64,000 nt of DNA from Incurvaria masculella (GCA_946894095.1 OX335646.2:10534077-10598076), one strand, 5' to 3'. Positions 1-22,753 are shown, numbered from the stretch's first letter. Translations and numbers: made by a program. The notes: a model not told the origin generated them from the letters alone.

Positions 1-392
1 TTGAATAATGGTATCTTTGCACGTTTTATACAAAGTAACGAAAGTATCGAGTAACGAATACTTAGTACGAATACGGATAGTCATTCTTATCGATTTTTCC
101 CATGACTAAATAGATATGTATTCGAATGAATCTAATAACGCGAACAATCAAATAATACTATTGTTTTTATTCGTAATGGCCCATCGCAACATTATAATCA
201 GTCTTTGCACAGAACATATAATAACCTAGTCTGTGGCCACAGAACTTATATGTTCTGTATAATATCCTGCAGCTGCAGAGAACCGTCACGTTTACATAGT
301 CTTTGAGAAAATGAGAACCGTGTATTCTTTGCACAGAACAGCTGGTGGGACTTTTCGCAATTCAATTATGATTTAAGTGATTAACCTCAATT
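1..392. promoter_or_regulatory. Region upstream of CTU2
   Basis: This AT-rich stretch must contain the CTU2 promoter and 5' UTR. No TATA box stands out. The 14-mer CTTTGCACAGAACA occurs at about 205 and 328, with shorter CTTTGCAC matches at about 18 and 653. AGAACATATA and TATATGTTCT at about 214-263 form an imperfect palindrome. No coding exon is seen. Confidence 0.35.
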
Positions 393-3300
393 ATGTGCAC
401 TGTAAACGAAGAAGACCTCGACACTCTTCCTGAAATTGTTGTCGACAATGAACGGTAAGTTAATTCAAGTAATAAAAACGGGATGGGGAAATGTGTAGGT
501 ATAACCTTATATCTGAAATGAACGCACTGAGCTTTGCTTTGATTTGACCTTTATAGGTCGAAAAATAATCTGTCTAGAAGTGATCAACTCGTCAAAATCC
601 ATTATGCAATTTCTCCCTAAATTAAATCTTATAAATTATATCTTACCATTCTTTGCACTAACTTTACCCACCTCCTTCCACCCCACTCGCAATTAGGTCT
701 GCCTAGTTAACCATTTCCTGTATATTTTAATGATAACTTGCACCAAAATACATGTAGCGCTTCTGTATTCGGATGTATGATTGAATGCGGCATCTCTTGT
801 CCATGAAGTGACGGACAGGTGATGGACCTCCTATCTCCAATGAAACTAAAATAAAAAACTTTTTTTTTTCTTTTAGGTTACCGGAATTTTGTAAGAAATG
901 TGGTAAAGATGCATCTGTCATACTTCGAAGAAAGGATGTTTATTGCATCAGCTGTTTTACTTTGTCAGTGAACCACAAATTCCGCGCGAGCCTCGGAAAG
1001 AACAAGACAATCCGTGCTGGTCAACCAGTTCTGTTGGCAATTTCAGGCGGACTGGCGTCTAGTGTCCTCTTGAATTTTGTGCATTATGGTATAAGTGATG
1101 ATTCTCACAAGAAATTAAGGATCATTCCTATATGCATGTTCATCAATGGTGAGATTAATTCAGAATTAATTTATAATAAAGCAGTATTTTTGGTGAGGTT
1201 GTGTGTTACTGAAGGTTGTAGTTCCTGGCTACTCCGGATATTGATACTATCACTCCATTGTGACCGTGTGTAGATATGGTACTACAATGGTTATCATCAA
1301 ATATTATTTGGCATCAGTGAAATAACTTTAACCATATGTACTTGAGGGATGAGTGGCAGTCAGAACACATGCACATAGAGCCTAGAAATCACAAATTTGG
1401 AAGATAACATAATTTCAGATCGATTCGATTAGTAAAGGTTTTAATAAACCTTGCCTTGGCTACGTTCAGTCGCAACTTCACGCCACACCACTGTACTTAC
1501 TGTTACACTTTAGCTGCCTTACTAATAAACATTTGTACCATTGCTATTACTCCGCAATAAATACCGGAGTAATAGAGATGAATGAATAATGAATAAATTC
1601 TTTATTGTGCACAAAGAAAAATACAATACCAGAGAAAACATACAGCAAACCAACAATACTGCACTAAGCGTGATTTCTTCCAGTCAATCCTTGGGGGGAT
1701 AAAGAAAGGCAATAAGATCTATAGCTATGAAGATGGTATAAGTGTCTTTTAATATGATTTAGAAATTGATTGTATCATATTCTCCGAAATTATAACTGTA
1801 ACCAAAATATGAGTGTGAAAGCAATGCAATGTTTGGTAATACATTGATTTTTAAACGATTATTTATTTCAATAAAAATTATGACTGAATATTTTTTTCTA
1901 AATTGCGTTTACCTGGCTCAGACTTTACAAAAATCTATGCGCAAACTGTTTTGTACCGGGTACTCATTGCTTGTTGAAAGAAAAACTGTACCGGACGTAA
2001 ACCCGAAAAAGCAGCCTGCACATAATTCGATATGATTTGTTATTTTGGTGTTGACGTGCAAGCTTGCCTACTTGTGAAGAAGGGGTATTGTTCAAGTCAC
2101 GCTTCCCATCACACATGACACCACTTTATCCAATAGATTTGAGGTGTGACCTGAAGTAAGCATGATCCATCCTCAAAAAAATTCTCCAGCCATCTGCATC
2201 TTTTACATTTTCCAATAAATTCAAATGGGACTGATATTTCGACTCAATAGCCGATTAGTTTGATGTCTTCTTTTGAACATTGAACAATAACAACACCTGG
2301 ATCCATAACAATTCGTCCTTAGAAAACATGACTGGGCTCAAATAAAAACTGTTTGAATTAATCTTACGCACTTACATCATGTGATTGTACGGTGTTCAGT
2401 GACATTTTGAATATTTGTTTGTGTGTTTAATCTAATTCCAGAACAGTTAAATACAAACGCAGAGCTTCAAATTCTAAACTGCAAGTCAATAATCATGCAG
2501 TGCAAGCAGTATGGGCTGCCCGTGTACATAGCCCACTTGTCCAGCATACTGGACCCCGATGCGCCCTTGTTGGAGGTTGACACTATGCCAGCACACAATG
2601 GAGATTTGGATAATCAGTTCAGTGCTCTACTGAAAAGTGTGTCGAGCGAAACAAGCCGCATAGACCTTATAGTAAAACTAAGGAGGTTGTTGTTAATCAA
2701 GTGTGCCAAGCAGATTCAATGTCATTACATTTTGACTGGTGAAATCAGCACATCACTGGCTAGTACAATGCTGGCTAACATAGCTCTGGGGCGCGGTGCC
2801 CAAATAGAAGACGATGTTGTAAGTAATATGCATTATTTAATTTAGTTTCAGTACAGCACGTTTTCAGCAATATCGTCCACACTGCTTGCTATCTGTGTCT
2901 TCAAACTAAATATGTACGGCATGAATAGCTAGATAAAATATGTTGATAACATTTACATCAAAAGAATAGTTTTGGAACCACAAAGTTCATCAATTCACCA
3001 TGAAAATGGTCAATTTAAATATCAAAACAATTGTAGTCTTAGTCCGAAACAAACATTTAATTTCACTTAAGATCATAATATAGGATAATATTAATTTTAA
3101 ATTCAGAGATTGTAATTACATAAATAAAAATTGCCTGAATGGAAATAAATTGTATTTTTTTTATGTGATAGGATGATCGCTACCTGCTGTCTTGATATTA
3201 GGCCAACAAACCGTATTCCGGAAATAAAAACATACGAGCTTAGCTTATTTTGTCCTACAAGCACAGCACAGCAGGCCACATGGCACCCTCACTAGAAAAA

Positions 3301-4998
3301 TACACTGCCAGTTGACTCCTGCTGTTTGGAGTGTCATGACCAATATTTGTATGTGTTGCTGTTTCAGGGATTTTGTGACTCACGGGATGCTATCAAGATC
3401 TTAAAACCGATCAAAGATCTGAGTTTCGAAGAACTGACTTATTTCGCCGATATAAAAAAAATTCCATATCTCAAAGAGGGCACTGTTGTTCATGGTGACT
3501 GCATTCAATCAACCATCTCGAAGTTTGTAGTTGATCTCCAGAATAACTATCCAGCTACAATATCTACAATCTGTAAGACAGGTGAAAAGATGGGAGACAG
3601 CAATTCTGTAACGCATGAATTAGAAGACCACTGCATTATGTGCCAGGTACGATACCAGCTTGTAGTCTAGACCTTATGTACAGCCTCGGTAGCCCACTGG
3701 TGGGACGCCTTGCGATTCAAAAAGCTGGGTGAAGCACCTCTGAACGCTGTTGGGTTCTGAATGATTGACCATTTTCAACAGTTGAGGCTGGCTCGAATTC
3801 CACGTAAAACTATCCCTTCCTTACTTAATAGGTGGTAGGGTTAAGCCCGCCCAGGTTGGTACCATCGCATTAAATGATCGATGGTCGAAGCGGCAATAAA
3901 AAATGTTCGATTTTTCCATGTAGCCCAGCAATATAAGGAAGGTCCTGGCATAGTACCTAGTTCCCATGTGGTGTGTTAGGCTAATATCTGACGGTCAATT
4001 GGGTATTAGCCATCCATGTCCAGTTACATAAAAAAAGACTGTCAAAATAACATCAGTTTATGCATGTTACATGGATTTTATCAAATTATATATAAAATGT
4101 TTTGATGAACTGAAACGAGTATTTGTATTTGTATTTCATTTTGTCAAATTGGTAGACAAGCTACACTCAGACAGGTCATTTTTCTTATTTTAAGCATATA
4201 TAATAAGCATTTACATTAGGGCATAAACAGGACAACAGCAAACATACATTCAGCTTACAATTTCTGGCGACAAATGTACTAGCTACAATAAATTATGAAA
4301 CACTGTGTACTTTTCAAACTTAAGACATAACAATGCGTATGCAAGTGTGGCAGTTGGCGTGCGGCAGGAGCGTTCAGCATTGCACTACTCGGCTTCAGTG
4401 CATTCCATCACGTGAGTCGGGCCGGAACCCCCCCACCCCACTCGTGACAGACGTGACCATGAGCCGGACCCATCCCCACCTCCTGCTAAATCCATCACGT
4501 GGTTTATGAACCTTCCCTTATCTTAACTAAATGCATTTTAAGACAGAATTGCGAGATGGTTCGGTTTATTTACACCCAAGTGTATAATAGAGCCAGTAAT
4601 CCAACACGCTTTGCAATTTTAATGTCCAATTTGATTGGCTTAATTTAGTCTATTTACAACTTAATTGTGTTGTACAGAGCGCTCTGGACACCCAAGAAAT
4701 GAGATCGTCGGCACTGCAGGCGACAGAATTCTCGAGAGTAGTGTCATCGACAGGACCACACCACATCCCTGCTGTTCCCGGCGCTGCCACCGGGGCGAGT
4801 TCGCAGGCCTGCGCGGGGTGCGCCTGCAGCAAGCAACCGCTCTTGCGAGGAGACTTGGAGAAATTTCTTTGCTACGGTTGTAGACTCATCTTTCGTGACA
4901 TGAAAGATGGAGATATACCAGCTTATTTTAAGAGTGTCATGAAATCGAGGATAGCAATGGTAAAATTAAGAAATGAAATAAATGACTTTTTGATATGA
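393..4998 (+). CDS. CTU2: Cytoplasmic tRNA 2-thiolation protein 2 (CTU2/NCS2), five exons
   Basis: CTU2 pairs with CTU1 to thiolate the wobble uridine (mcm5s2U34) of Lys, Glu and Gln tRNAs in the cytosol, using sulfur passed on by URM1. Coding exons are 393-454, 877-1148, 2442-2818, 3368-3646 and 4678-4998. All junctions are GT-AG and phases agree (2,1,0,0), giving 436 residues, close to other insect CTU2 proteins. Visible features: CxxC pairs at about residues 26/29 and 44/47, the degenerate PP-loop SGGLASS at 77-83, HCIMC near 325-329, and C-terminal cysteines at 375/378/380 and 395/398. CTU2 proteins keep the fold and zinc cysteines but lack a full ATP-binding loop, which fits. The start at 393 is the only in-frame ATG in exon 1 and gives an acidic N-terminus typical of the family. 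A poly(A) signal follows near 5242. Family recognition is by eye from these motifs. Confidence 0.93.
1149..2441 (+). other. CTU2 intron 2
   Basis: The intron runs from GTGAGA to TTCCAG. It holds no recognisable gene. The stretch near 1580-1740 (TTCTTTATTGTGCACA followed by a GGGGGATAAAG block) looks like the 3' end of an old retroelement, but I cannot name it. Confidence 0.4.
3690..4036 (+). mobile_element. tRNA-derived SINE copy, inside CTU2 intron 4
   Basis: The head has an A-box-like TAGCCCACTGG and a B-box-like GGCTCGAATTCC. The body is shared with many other places in the window: GTGGTAGGGTTAAGCCCGCC, GGTTGGTACCATCGCATT, GGTCCTGGCATAGTACC, and a tail GCCATCCATGTC..GTTAC. This copy is near full length and lies in the same orientation as the gene. 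Confidence 0.7.
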
Positions 4999-5237
4999 GC
5001 CAGGTGCTTTTAATTGTTGCATAACAAAAAACATTATTTTGTTTAGCTGTAATTTGCATTACCTGATTGACATTTCTTGAGCTTCAATTTAATAATAATT
5101 TGGTGCACTATTTTCCTTATCTTATGAAATTTGATATGTCTTTGGTTCCATGTGACCGCCAGGTGTTTATGCGCTTGTGGGGGTGCAAAATTTCGAAAAC
5201 AATGTTTTTTGTATTGGAAAATAAATTCTTAAAATCG

Positions 5238-5252
5238 CTTAATAAATAAATA
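5238..5252 (+). terminator. Poly(A) signal of CTU2
   Basis: Overlapping AATAAA hexamers (AATAAATAAATA) lie about 245 bases past the CTU2 stop codon on the same strand. They are the first good poly(A) signal downstream. Confidence 0.5.
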
Positions 5253-5980
5253 TAATGGTATGGTAAATTTTACAATCGCACATAGGTATAATTTTAGACA
5301 TCCTTTAAGGTTTTTTTAAAATATACAGTAGTCTCACTAATCCATCACTTCAGTAGTAATCTGGCACCCTGACCTGCGTCACCCCTTCCCGCGCCCCATC
5401 CGCCATTCCGTTCACAATGGCCTGTCCCGCTCGTCTGCTGCTAAGTGTCAGTTAGCCCTTGTCCACATAAGCGCGTATCGCTACGCATACTTGTACACAT
5501 ACTTGGAGCTGCACAAGTGATTTGTTTACTTTATATAATTGTATTGGTTTATTACGATTTAGGAATCGAACATTCTAATAAAACGACACCACTTTGGATT
5601 TTAATAGTACCGGATTAGAGAGACTCCTTGTGTATTTACTCGAACTTTGGGATTCCGTGATTGTTTTGACAACTTTTCTGTATTTCAATTGCAGACCTAG
5701 CATGAGCGCGCTGTGCGTACAAGACAAACTAAGTGTGCGAGTGAGATGTCAACTCAAGTATCACCTCGAGTTGGAAGAGAGACGGAACATATTTACCCAA
5801 TGAGACAACTTTTCGATTTGTTATCGGTACATAGGGACCGCCCTCATGTTATGGGAAGTGTTTTTTTTTAAATCTTTATCATTTCTCTAGTTTTCCTTTA
5901 CCTGTGCATTTGTAGATTTTGAGGTGAATGGGCGTAAAACCCCAGACAAATACCCTTTATTTTCTGGTAAATAAGAGTCT

Positions 5981-6295
5981 AATTTTTTATGCAACCTGAC
6001 ATGGATGGCGTATACCACAGAACTACCGTTATGATTTTAACACAACATTCCCGAATTGCCACGGCTACACTGAACTGGATGGAAAACATTTTTCCTTGCC
6101 GCTTCAACCATAGTTTCATCCATTGTGGTGGTACCAACACAGGCGGGCTTAACCCTACCACATAGTAGGGGAACCTACAGTTTTACATGGGTTTCAAACC
6201 ATGGAACAGCTCGCATTCGTAACGAAATGAACTTATCCAACTCAGAAAGTGGTGCATGACAGGGGCGATGTTTTGAACCCACATGTCGCAATAAA
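5981..6295 (-). mobile_element. tRNA-derived SINE copy
   Basis: Read on the - strand this has the same body as the SINE at 58.9 kb: a GGTAGGGTTAAGCCCGCC block, CCATTTCATCCATTGTGG-like middle, and the tail GCCATCCATGTCAGGTTGCAT at its low-coordinate end. The head ends in a degenerate B box (GGTTCAAAACATCGCCCC). It lies between CTU2 and CkIIalpha. Confidence 0.7.
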
Positions 6296-6910
6296 GTTAA
6301 ATAAATGAAATTATAGTGTTTCTGAACCCAAAAAATGATTTATGCTGAGCTTCGTATATAGTAATTAGTCTTCCTTGGCTTAGTCAAAGTATGACTTGCG
6401 ATTGTCAAAAATGTTTCCAAAGAAGTCAACCTATCTGTCAAAAGAAGAAGAATTTGTCCAATATATTTTTACCTCAGACCCTTAGATTCATCTAAGCTCA
6501 GACCTCGATTCTCACTATCTGCATAGCTATCTCTCTTGTATGGTATAGGACATATCGTTTGCATTCATCGCTTTGCACAATTTGCAATCAAATCTTAGAA
6601 TGTTTTTTTAAAGTGAAAAAATACTTTTTTTTTATATTGAAGCCTATTTGAATTAGTTTATCGAACTACTGGCCCTTACGAATGAATACTACCTACTAAA
6701 AATAAACACCGTGTATAACATCAGGCAACAAATATCAATGTCTGCGTGTTTGTTTTTTCGGTAAATTTATCCTGGGTCAAACCAGAGAAATAAAAATGTA
6801 TGGTGATTTTATTTTTGCTTTCATTTGATTCGCTTTCGATTTAAAAGTAAAACAAAAACGTGTAGACACCGATATTTGTGGACTGATATTAGGTATTAAA
6901 TATCAATTAG

Positions 6911-7452
6911 GGTGGCCCAACCCGCTCATCTCCCCATACAAACGGGGAAAGAAGATCACGCCCATATTTCTTATCAGAGATCTCAAATTTTACTCAAAAT
7001 AGCTTTATTTGATCGAACTAGATGTCTGATGACCGTTGGCATTGTAAAATTGTGTTTGGTTTCTAAGTTATAAGGTCCGAAAGTTCGGATTTTTCGCGCG
7101 TTTTATACAATAACTTTGGTGGTTTATTACGCAATGATAGAGTAAGAAAATCTTAAAAAGATTAGTCATCAGACATAGCTTATTTAATAAAGATTTATAA
7201 TCTATTTGGTTTTTGTTAGATTTTTTACTACAGCGGTCGTGGTTTACTTTTAGCTATAAGTCGTTTTGAAATCAAAATTTTCGTAAATCTTACCAAATCA
7301 TACACTATGCACATTATCTTTTTTGTGGACATGTTGCATTTTCCTCATTACGGAGCCTGTCTTTTTCGTTGAAACAGAGAAGGTCCCAGAGTGCAACAGC
7401 ACGGTTTTGTACAGTGCCCGCGAATGAGTTAGTCCCGCCGGGTTGGGCCACC
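6911..7452. mobile_element. TTAA-type miniature inverted-repeat element, copy A (complete)
   Basis: The 542 bp element has perfect 14 bp inverted ends, GGTGGCCCAACCCG at 6911-6924 and its reverse complement at 7439-7452. It is followed by TTAA and preceded by TTAG, suggesting a TTAA target with one later mutation. TTAA targets are characteristic of piggyBac-type transposases. No coding sequence is present, so it would be non-autonomous. Confidence 0.7.
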
Positions 7453-7529
7453 TTAAATCGGAACAGTGGTTTCAAATGAATATTAATGAACTACATTTGT
7501 ATGGGGAGTATAGCTCCCGGGCCCTCTGT

Positions 7530-7993
7530 GGTGGGCCTTCCCGCTCAACTCCCCTCCATGTAAACGTGGAATAAAGATCATGCCCATATTTCTTGTCAGA
7601 AATCCAAAATTTTGCTCAAAATAGCTTTCTTTGATCGAACTAGATGTCTGATGACTGTTGGCATTGTAAAATTGTGTTAGGTTTCTAAGTTATAAGGTCC
7701 GAAAGTTCGAATTTTTCGAGCGTTTTGTAAAATAACTTTGGAAGTGCATTACTCAATGATAAAATAAAAACATCTTAAAAAGATTAGTCATCAGACATAG
7801 CTTGTTTTTAATGAAGATTTATAATCAATTTGGTTTTTGTAAGATTTTTGACTACAGCGGTTGTGGTTTACTTTTAGCAACAAGTCGTTTTGTAATTAAA
7901 ATTTTCATAAATCTTACCAAATCAAACACTATGCGTATTGTCTGCTTTGTGGACACGTTTTTCTTTGAAACAGAGAAGTTCCCAGAGCGTCTC
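7530..7993. mobile_element. TTAA-type miniature element, copy B (right end missing)
   Basis: This is a second copy of the element at 6911, in the same direction. It starts GGTGGGCCTTCCCGCTC and shares long blocks such as GATCGAACTAGATGTCTGATGA and ACTACAGCGG. It breaks off at about 7993, within the block that reads AGAGAAGGTCCCAGAG in copy A, and is directly joined to another repeat. Confidence 0.65.
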
Positions 7994-7998
7994 AGCTA

Positions 7999-8290
7999 CT
8001 GAAGAGATTGAAAGAAGTGGCATCCGGTCGATATCGCATCTCCGCCGTATGGTCAAAATTACCATATAATTGCATGGGAATCCAGCGGTGCGTGGCATGC
8101 CACAGTCGAAACATCGCCACGGCGCGCAAATTGCTCTAATAATGCGTTCCCAAGTCAGTTCCCGCCCACACAACATCTAATAGGTCTGTGACTATGTTTG
8201 CATGTGGCATGTACATTTAAGTTGGGTCAACAATTTTTGAAAACTGGAGACGGCGGGTCTCATAGTAGGCGCGCGAGATGCCATATCTCC
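7999..8290 (+). repeat. Interspersed repeat R1, partner of 44447-44745
   Basis: The segment matches the reverse complement of 44447-44745 over about 290 bp with scattered differences. Shared blocks include TCGATATCGC.TCTCCGCCGTAT, GACTATGTTTGCATGTGGCATGTAC and AGATG.CATATCT. It has no coding capacity, and I cannot assign the family. Confidence 0.55.
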
Positions 8291-11200
8291 TTTCTTTTTA
8301 TCTATGTCAGCCTACCACCCTTGTTCCAGACTTAGATGACAGTATCGACATTTCTATTGAGGGTAAATACATCCATTTGCTTGAAAAATGTTTGACTCTT
8401 AATTTATGGAATCTCATTACTATATTTTACACTTACACGACTCGCTCCAATACGTCATAAACGCCCACTCCGCACTCAACACGTTCTTGCGGAAAAATGA
8501 GATTATTTTTACCCCTTTTTAATGAATTACTTTGTGTAGATAGTCCAACTTTTATTTAGAGGATATTCATAAAAAAGTCAAGCAACTTTTTTGATTATTT
8601 CCATCCCTATAATAACTTCACAAATTGAATGTACTGGCCGTTATGACACCCTGTAATGCTAAATAATTTCGATAAACAAGATCATTTCTGAAAATGTTAT
8701 CTCCTGATGGCCTAGTACCGAATTTCAAATGTTTATCTAACTTGCAAACCCTTAGAAAATTGCTGAAATTGAGAGGCACATACATTTTCAAAGGGCTGAT
8801 TTGTTTACCAAAAACAATCCTGGACTGAAACAAGAATTTAAAGATTAAGATGATGGTAATGTATACAACAGAGGATAGCATTCAACACTGTCTTTTCAAT
8901 GAAATATTTTATTTAGCTCAATCAATTATTTTTTAACTAGAAAACAAGGCATTGTTTCTGTAAAAATTGCTATTTTTGGGGTAAATAACATAATATTGTT
9001 ACAACTATAAATACACATACATATTGCTAATAATTATTAACAGAATTATAATCTTTAAGCATCCCTAGATTTAACTATCGAGCTTTATTCTCTTCTAGAT
9101 ATTAAAAAATTGTATAACCTATCTGAGTGAAAACTTTAAGTTTTTAGGGAATTTCCGTTTTGCTTCCGCTGGAAAAACTGCCTAAAGTACTTCAAACTAC
9201 ATTCGAAGGTGTAGCTATAACACTCATTGAATATTGTAGTCGAAATAAAGATGTCTCTGCCATATTCTATAAACATCACCGAAGTTGGCAGTCAGCCTAG
9301 AAACGCACCAACTTGCAGTGTGCAGTCCAGTTTTACGAACATTTTTATTATATTTTGAAAGGCTTTTGCCTGCATGTCTAGTGTAATGGCAAATATTTCA
9401 TAATAAAATGAAGACCAACTCATTAGCTCGAATTGGCCGGCCACCAAGTCGAAAGTTATACCAGCTACCCCTGTCGACTGAATGTACAAAAGTCATCGGA
9501 CACATCTTGAGGGTTTTCTTTATTTTTATATTTTTGAAGCTTTTGTTAGGGAATTATATAAATTTAGTAAATGTAATGGTCCACTCTTAAGAAGCTTTTT
9601 TATTGCTTGCAAATCATACCCAAAACCCATGACGGCCCCTTGGCTCTACTTTTGTATGAATGGATTGGCGGTTGTGGAGAAAATTATTTGTAGAAATGGA
9701 ACAACAATTAATGACAATAACTAAGGGAGATATCATTAAATAACACTCGCTACTGCCCAAAATAAATACTGAAATGTATTTTGCAAAATACAAAAACGAA
9801 TTTCACTATTTCATATACTGACATACATTTACAATAATAACCTATAACACTATATTTATATTAAAGTAAAAAATATAACCCGAGTAGCGCAAAAACTTCT
9901 CACGGTTACATTATATTTATGAAAAACTGACTCGTTTCAGCGGAGATTGCCTTTATACATTCTGAAATATTCAATAATGAAGGTATTCTGTAATGTGTTT
10001 TATAGTTAATTCTAAATCAAACTCGTTTCCGTCGAAAAAATTGAGAAACTATTTGTGGAAAATCAATCCTTTAGCTAGCAATATAAATGCTACTTCAGTC
10101 CTTAGTACCTACAGTACACTCCTGTGTGCAGCGACTGTGTGGTGGTCGGCTTTGTGAAAGCCGATAAAATAAAAACCGTTTTTTGCTGTGCCCAAAACAA
10201 TGCTGTTTGTAATAATAAACATTCAACAATTCTCAATGGACAAACTTTTGCAAAGAAAGTAGTCTTTATTGTCTGAAATAATTCCTAAAGATATGGAACC
10301 TCCTGCTTACACATTCTCATGTCACCTGGATATACATAAATACTACCTGTCCAGCAGTACTTAAGGTGAATCGAAACGCTTGCTAGTTCTTCAATGAAAA
10401 CTAGATGGCGCCGTATCTGAACAGTTGATAAAAAAATGCAGCAATAGGCATCAATCTAATTTTACAAATGTTCTTCTGTAGAATCCCCACACCTAAATGA
10501 TTTCATGAAACATCACATTATTTCTAAAACACTGCCAGTCAATAAATGCATAATATACATTGTTCCAGTTGTAATTTCCCTCTTCATATATTTGTACCAT
10601 ATGGTTGCTGTTAAGGAGTGTTTTTGCAATTTTATCATAATTTATGGAATAAATAGTATGTTGAAGTCTGCAGATGAAAATTTGTAAAATTAAGTTGATG
10701 CGTATAGCAATCATATTTTTTTCACCTTTTCAGATAATGACACCATCAAGATTTCTTTGAAAAACTAGTGTGTGTTTTTATATCGCCTTAACTGTAATAA
10801 ACTTATTTCACTGTGTTGATGTGTTTACATTTACAAATTTCATATTCATCGAAAAACGATCAAATTAAAATTTTGTATTTATTTTGTCCAGTTATCTACA
10901 TTTATTTCTATTGGATAAATACAAAATTTTAACAAGTACTGACATTGCAATGTTACTAATGGTCGCTTACTTAGATGATGGGTTACTTTAGAAATAATTA
11001 CAATATCAACACTATACGTAGTTTATAAATGCGGAACATCAAGTGCAACAAATGGAGCAATGAAACTACAATTTTATCTAAAACAACAAGGTTACTATTT
11101 AAAGACCGCCGTTAGCCGCATGGGGAGCCGCACACCCTATCCTTTCGCACCCCACATCTCCCCGCGCCGATGTGGCCCCCCAATCCAAACAAGAATTTAA

Positions 11201-11488
11201 GTTGTTAATTTTAATTGAAACACTTTAAAATAATCTATATAATAAACAGTACATTACAATTAATTAAACCCTAAATAAAATAGTCTCTCAGGTTGGTAAG
11301 CGGTGGTGCTGCACACTTAACTGAGTTCACTGCCGTCCGCGTTAACTAAACTTCACTAATAGTGTTGATATTTTGGTGTTGTCCCTTAACATCTGTATGG
11401 CCGACCTTGCAGCTAATGAGGTCGGAAGTGGGAGCTCAAGTAAATATGTGGTACGATTAGAAGGAAGAAACGGTTAGGTGATGAAGTG
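8291..11488. other. AT-rich intergenic stretch with CkIIalpha 3' UTR at its end
   Basis: I see no gene here. The last few hundred bases (about 11200-11488) should be the 3' UTR of CkIIalpha on the - strand. An 18 bp inverted repeat lies at 10865-10882 and 10915-10932 (TTAAAATTTTGTATTTAT). The rest looks like unique AT-rich sequence with stops in every frame. Confidence 0.4.
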
Positions 11489-21153
<9,665 letters not shown>

Positions 21154-21800
21154 CTTACGAGCGCCCGCGTTGCCGCCGCCGCCTCCGCCTACCACTCTCG
21201 CCACTCCCGCGCCGCCGACCCGCTGCGCTCCAACCACATGCGTCGAGCACAGCGACGCTGAAATCCAAAACACCACCGTCAGCAGGGTAGGCACAGCACT
21301 TCACACGTACACACTCACACCATGAACTTCGCCAGCGCGGACGACACTAACTTCACTTTAACCTAAAAATGTAACAAATTAATGACGAGGGCAGGGCGCA
21401 TATTCGTCTGAGCGGTGCGCGTTCTAGGTCGGGTGGTCCGTTCTGCTGTTACGCACGAGGCGGTACCTTACGCCAACGCTCCACACACAGATGTGTGGTC
21501 CACCTCGGAGGCCACTTTCAACCGCTACCCACCTAGCAGAGGCACATGCCGCCGTAGTATTCTTTATGTGGATTCCGTGCCGTCGCTACCTGCCGAACGT
21601 TGCAATTGGACGACACTCGGTTATAGGGCTTTACGCGACGGCACGACCGGCGAACTTTATTGTAATGTAAAATACAAGATGGACGCCGCAGAGTCGCCCC
21701 GCGCCACACGGGAAACACGAAACGTCGCCTCACTTCACTAGAGAAAAGCCCTGGTAATGTTCCCGCCTGTAAAGTTTATCAAGCGCAGTACTCTCTCGTA
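21154..21800 (-). promoter_or_regulatory. GC-rich promoter and 5' UTR region of CkIIalpha
   Basis: Sequence upstream of the CkIIalpha start becomes GC- and CpG-rich, unlike the introns, and holds a (CCG)n-like stretch at 21171-21190. No TATA box is evident. Open frames on both strands here look like a by-product of base composition. An upstream noncoding exon is possible but cannot be fixed. Confidence 0.45.
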
Positions 21801-22410
21801 TTATTTTAGTAGGAAGGATAGAGACAGCGATAGACTAAGTCATAGACAAATGTCACTTCCAAAGACAATAACTTAACTGTAACCGCGAGATGGCGGTGGT
21901 CTCCTTCCTCCACCTCATCGCACGGGATTAAGATATTGTAGTCACCCGCAGTTTGTAAGCGGTAACTTGGTAGTTACTCATCTCAACGCACGGCAAACGA
22001 TTTTTTTGCTTAGTTTGTTTAGTGGCTGTCCATCCGTCCAGTCGATTTACTATTTTTATAGTCGATTTTCGCCCGCGGCCAAGTCGTTAACTGAAATGGA
22101 CCCATAAAAATCCCCAAAAATGAACGATTTGTCGAATAATGAAAGGTATCGAAAGGTTATATATTTTCAAAAACACGTACTTTAGGTAACCAACGTTTTT
22201 TAAATTTGTTTCTCTAACAATACCCATTTTGGCCCATTTCTTTTCACTTGATTACCAGGTATCCGAAACGGCAAACATTTTTCTTTGCTATTTAGGACTA
22301 TCTTTATGGTGAATGTCTTAACAATAATTTTATTTCAACTTAAAATTCGATCTTCCCATACATTTTTGTAAGCAACTACTCACTAAATGTATGGGGAGGA
22401 AGAATTTTAG

Positions 22411-22683
22411 GGTTCCGTACCCAAAGGGTTCCCTATTACTAAGCCTCCGCTGTCCGTCCATCCGTCTGTCACAGGGCTGTATCTCATTAACCGTAATAGG
22501 CAGGAAGCTGAAATTTTTACAGAGTTTGTATTTATTTTGCCACTCTAACTACAAATAGGAAAATAACAAAATAATAACAATTAAAGGAGGTCCCTATGCA
22601 AAAAACTCATTTTTTTGTGTTTAATCTTGTACGATGTTACGGAACCCTTGGTGTGCGAGGCCGACTCGCACTTGGCCGGTTTT
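22411..22683 (+). mobile_element. GGTTCCGTACCC-type lepidopteran repeat, complete copy
   Basis: It starts GGTTCCGTACCCAAAGGGTT and has CTCCGCTGTCCGTCCATCCG, ACAGGGCTGTATCTCATTAA, then TTACGGAACCCTTGG and ends GACTCGCACTTGGCCGG. A second full copy is at 60131 and a broken one at 40217. The ends GGTTCCGT and ACGGAACC pair. No coding capacity. Confidence 0.65.
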
Positions 22684-22753
22684 ATTAAGTCATAAAAGAA
22701 AATGCCATGCACCTCACAAACACAAAACAATACAGCTATGTGTAAAACTTTTA

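Noticed and set aside
21415..21741. 108-codon + strand open frame upstream of CkIIalpha
   Set aside because: It lies in a GC-rich promoter-like region and shows no motif, no conserved block and no splice partner. I treat it as composition-driven.
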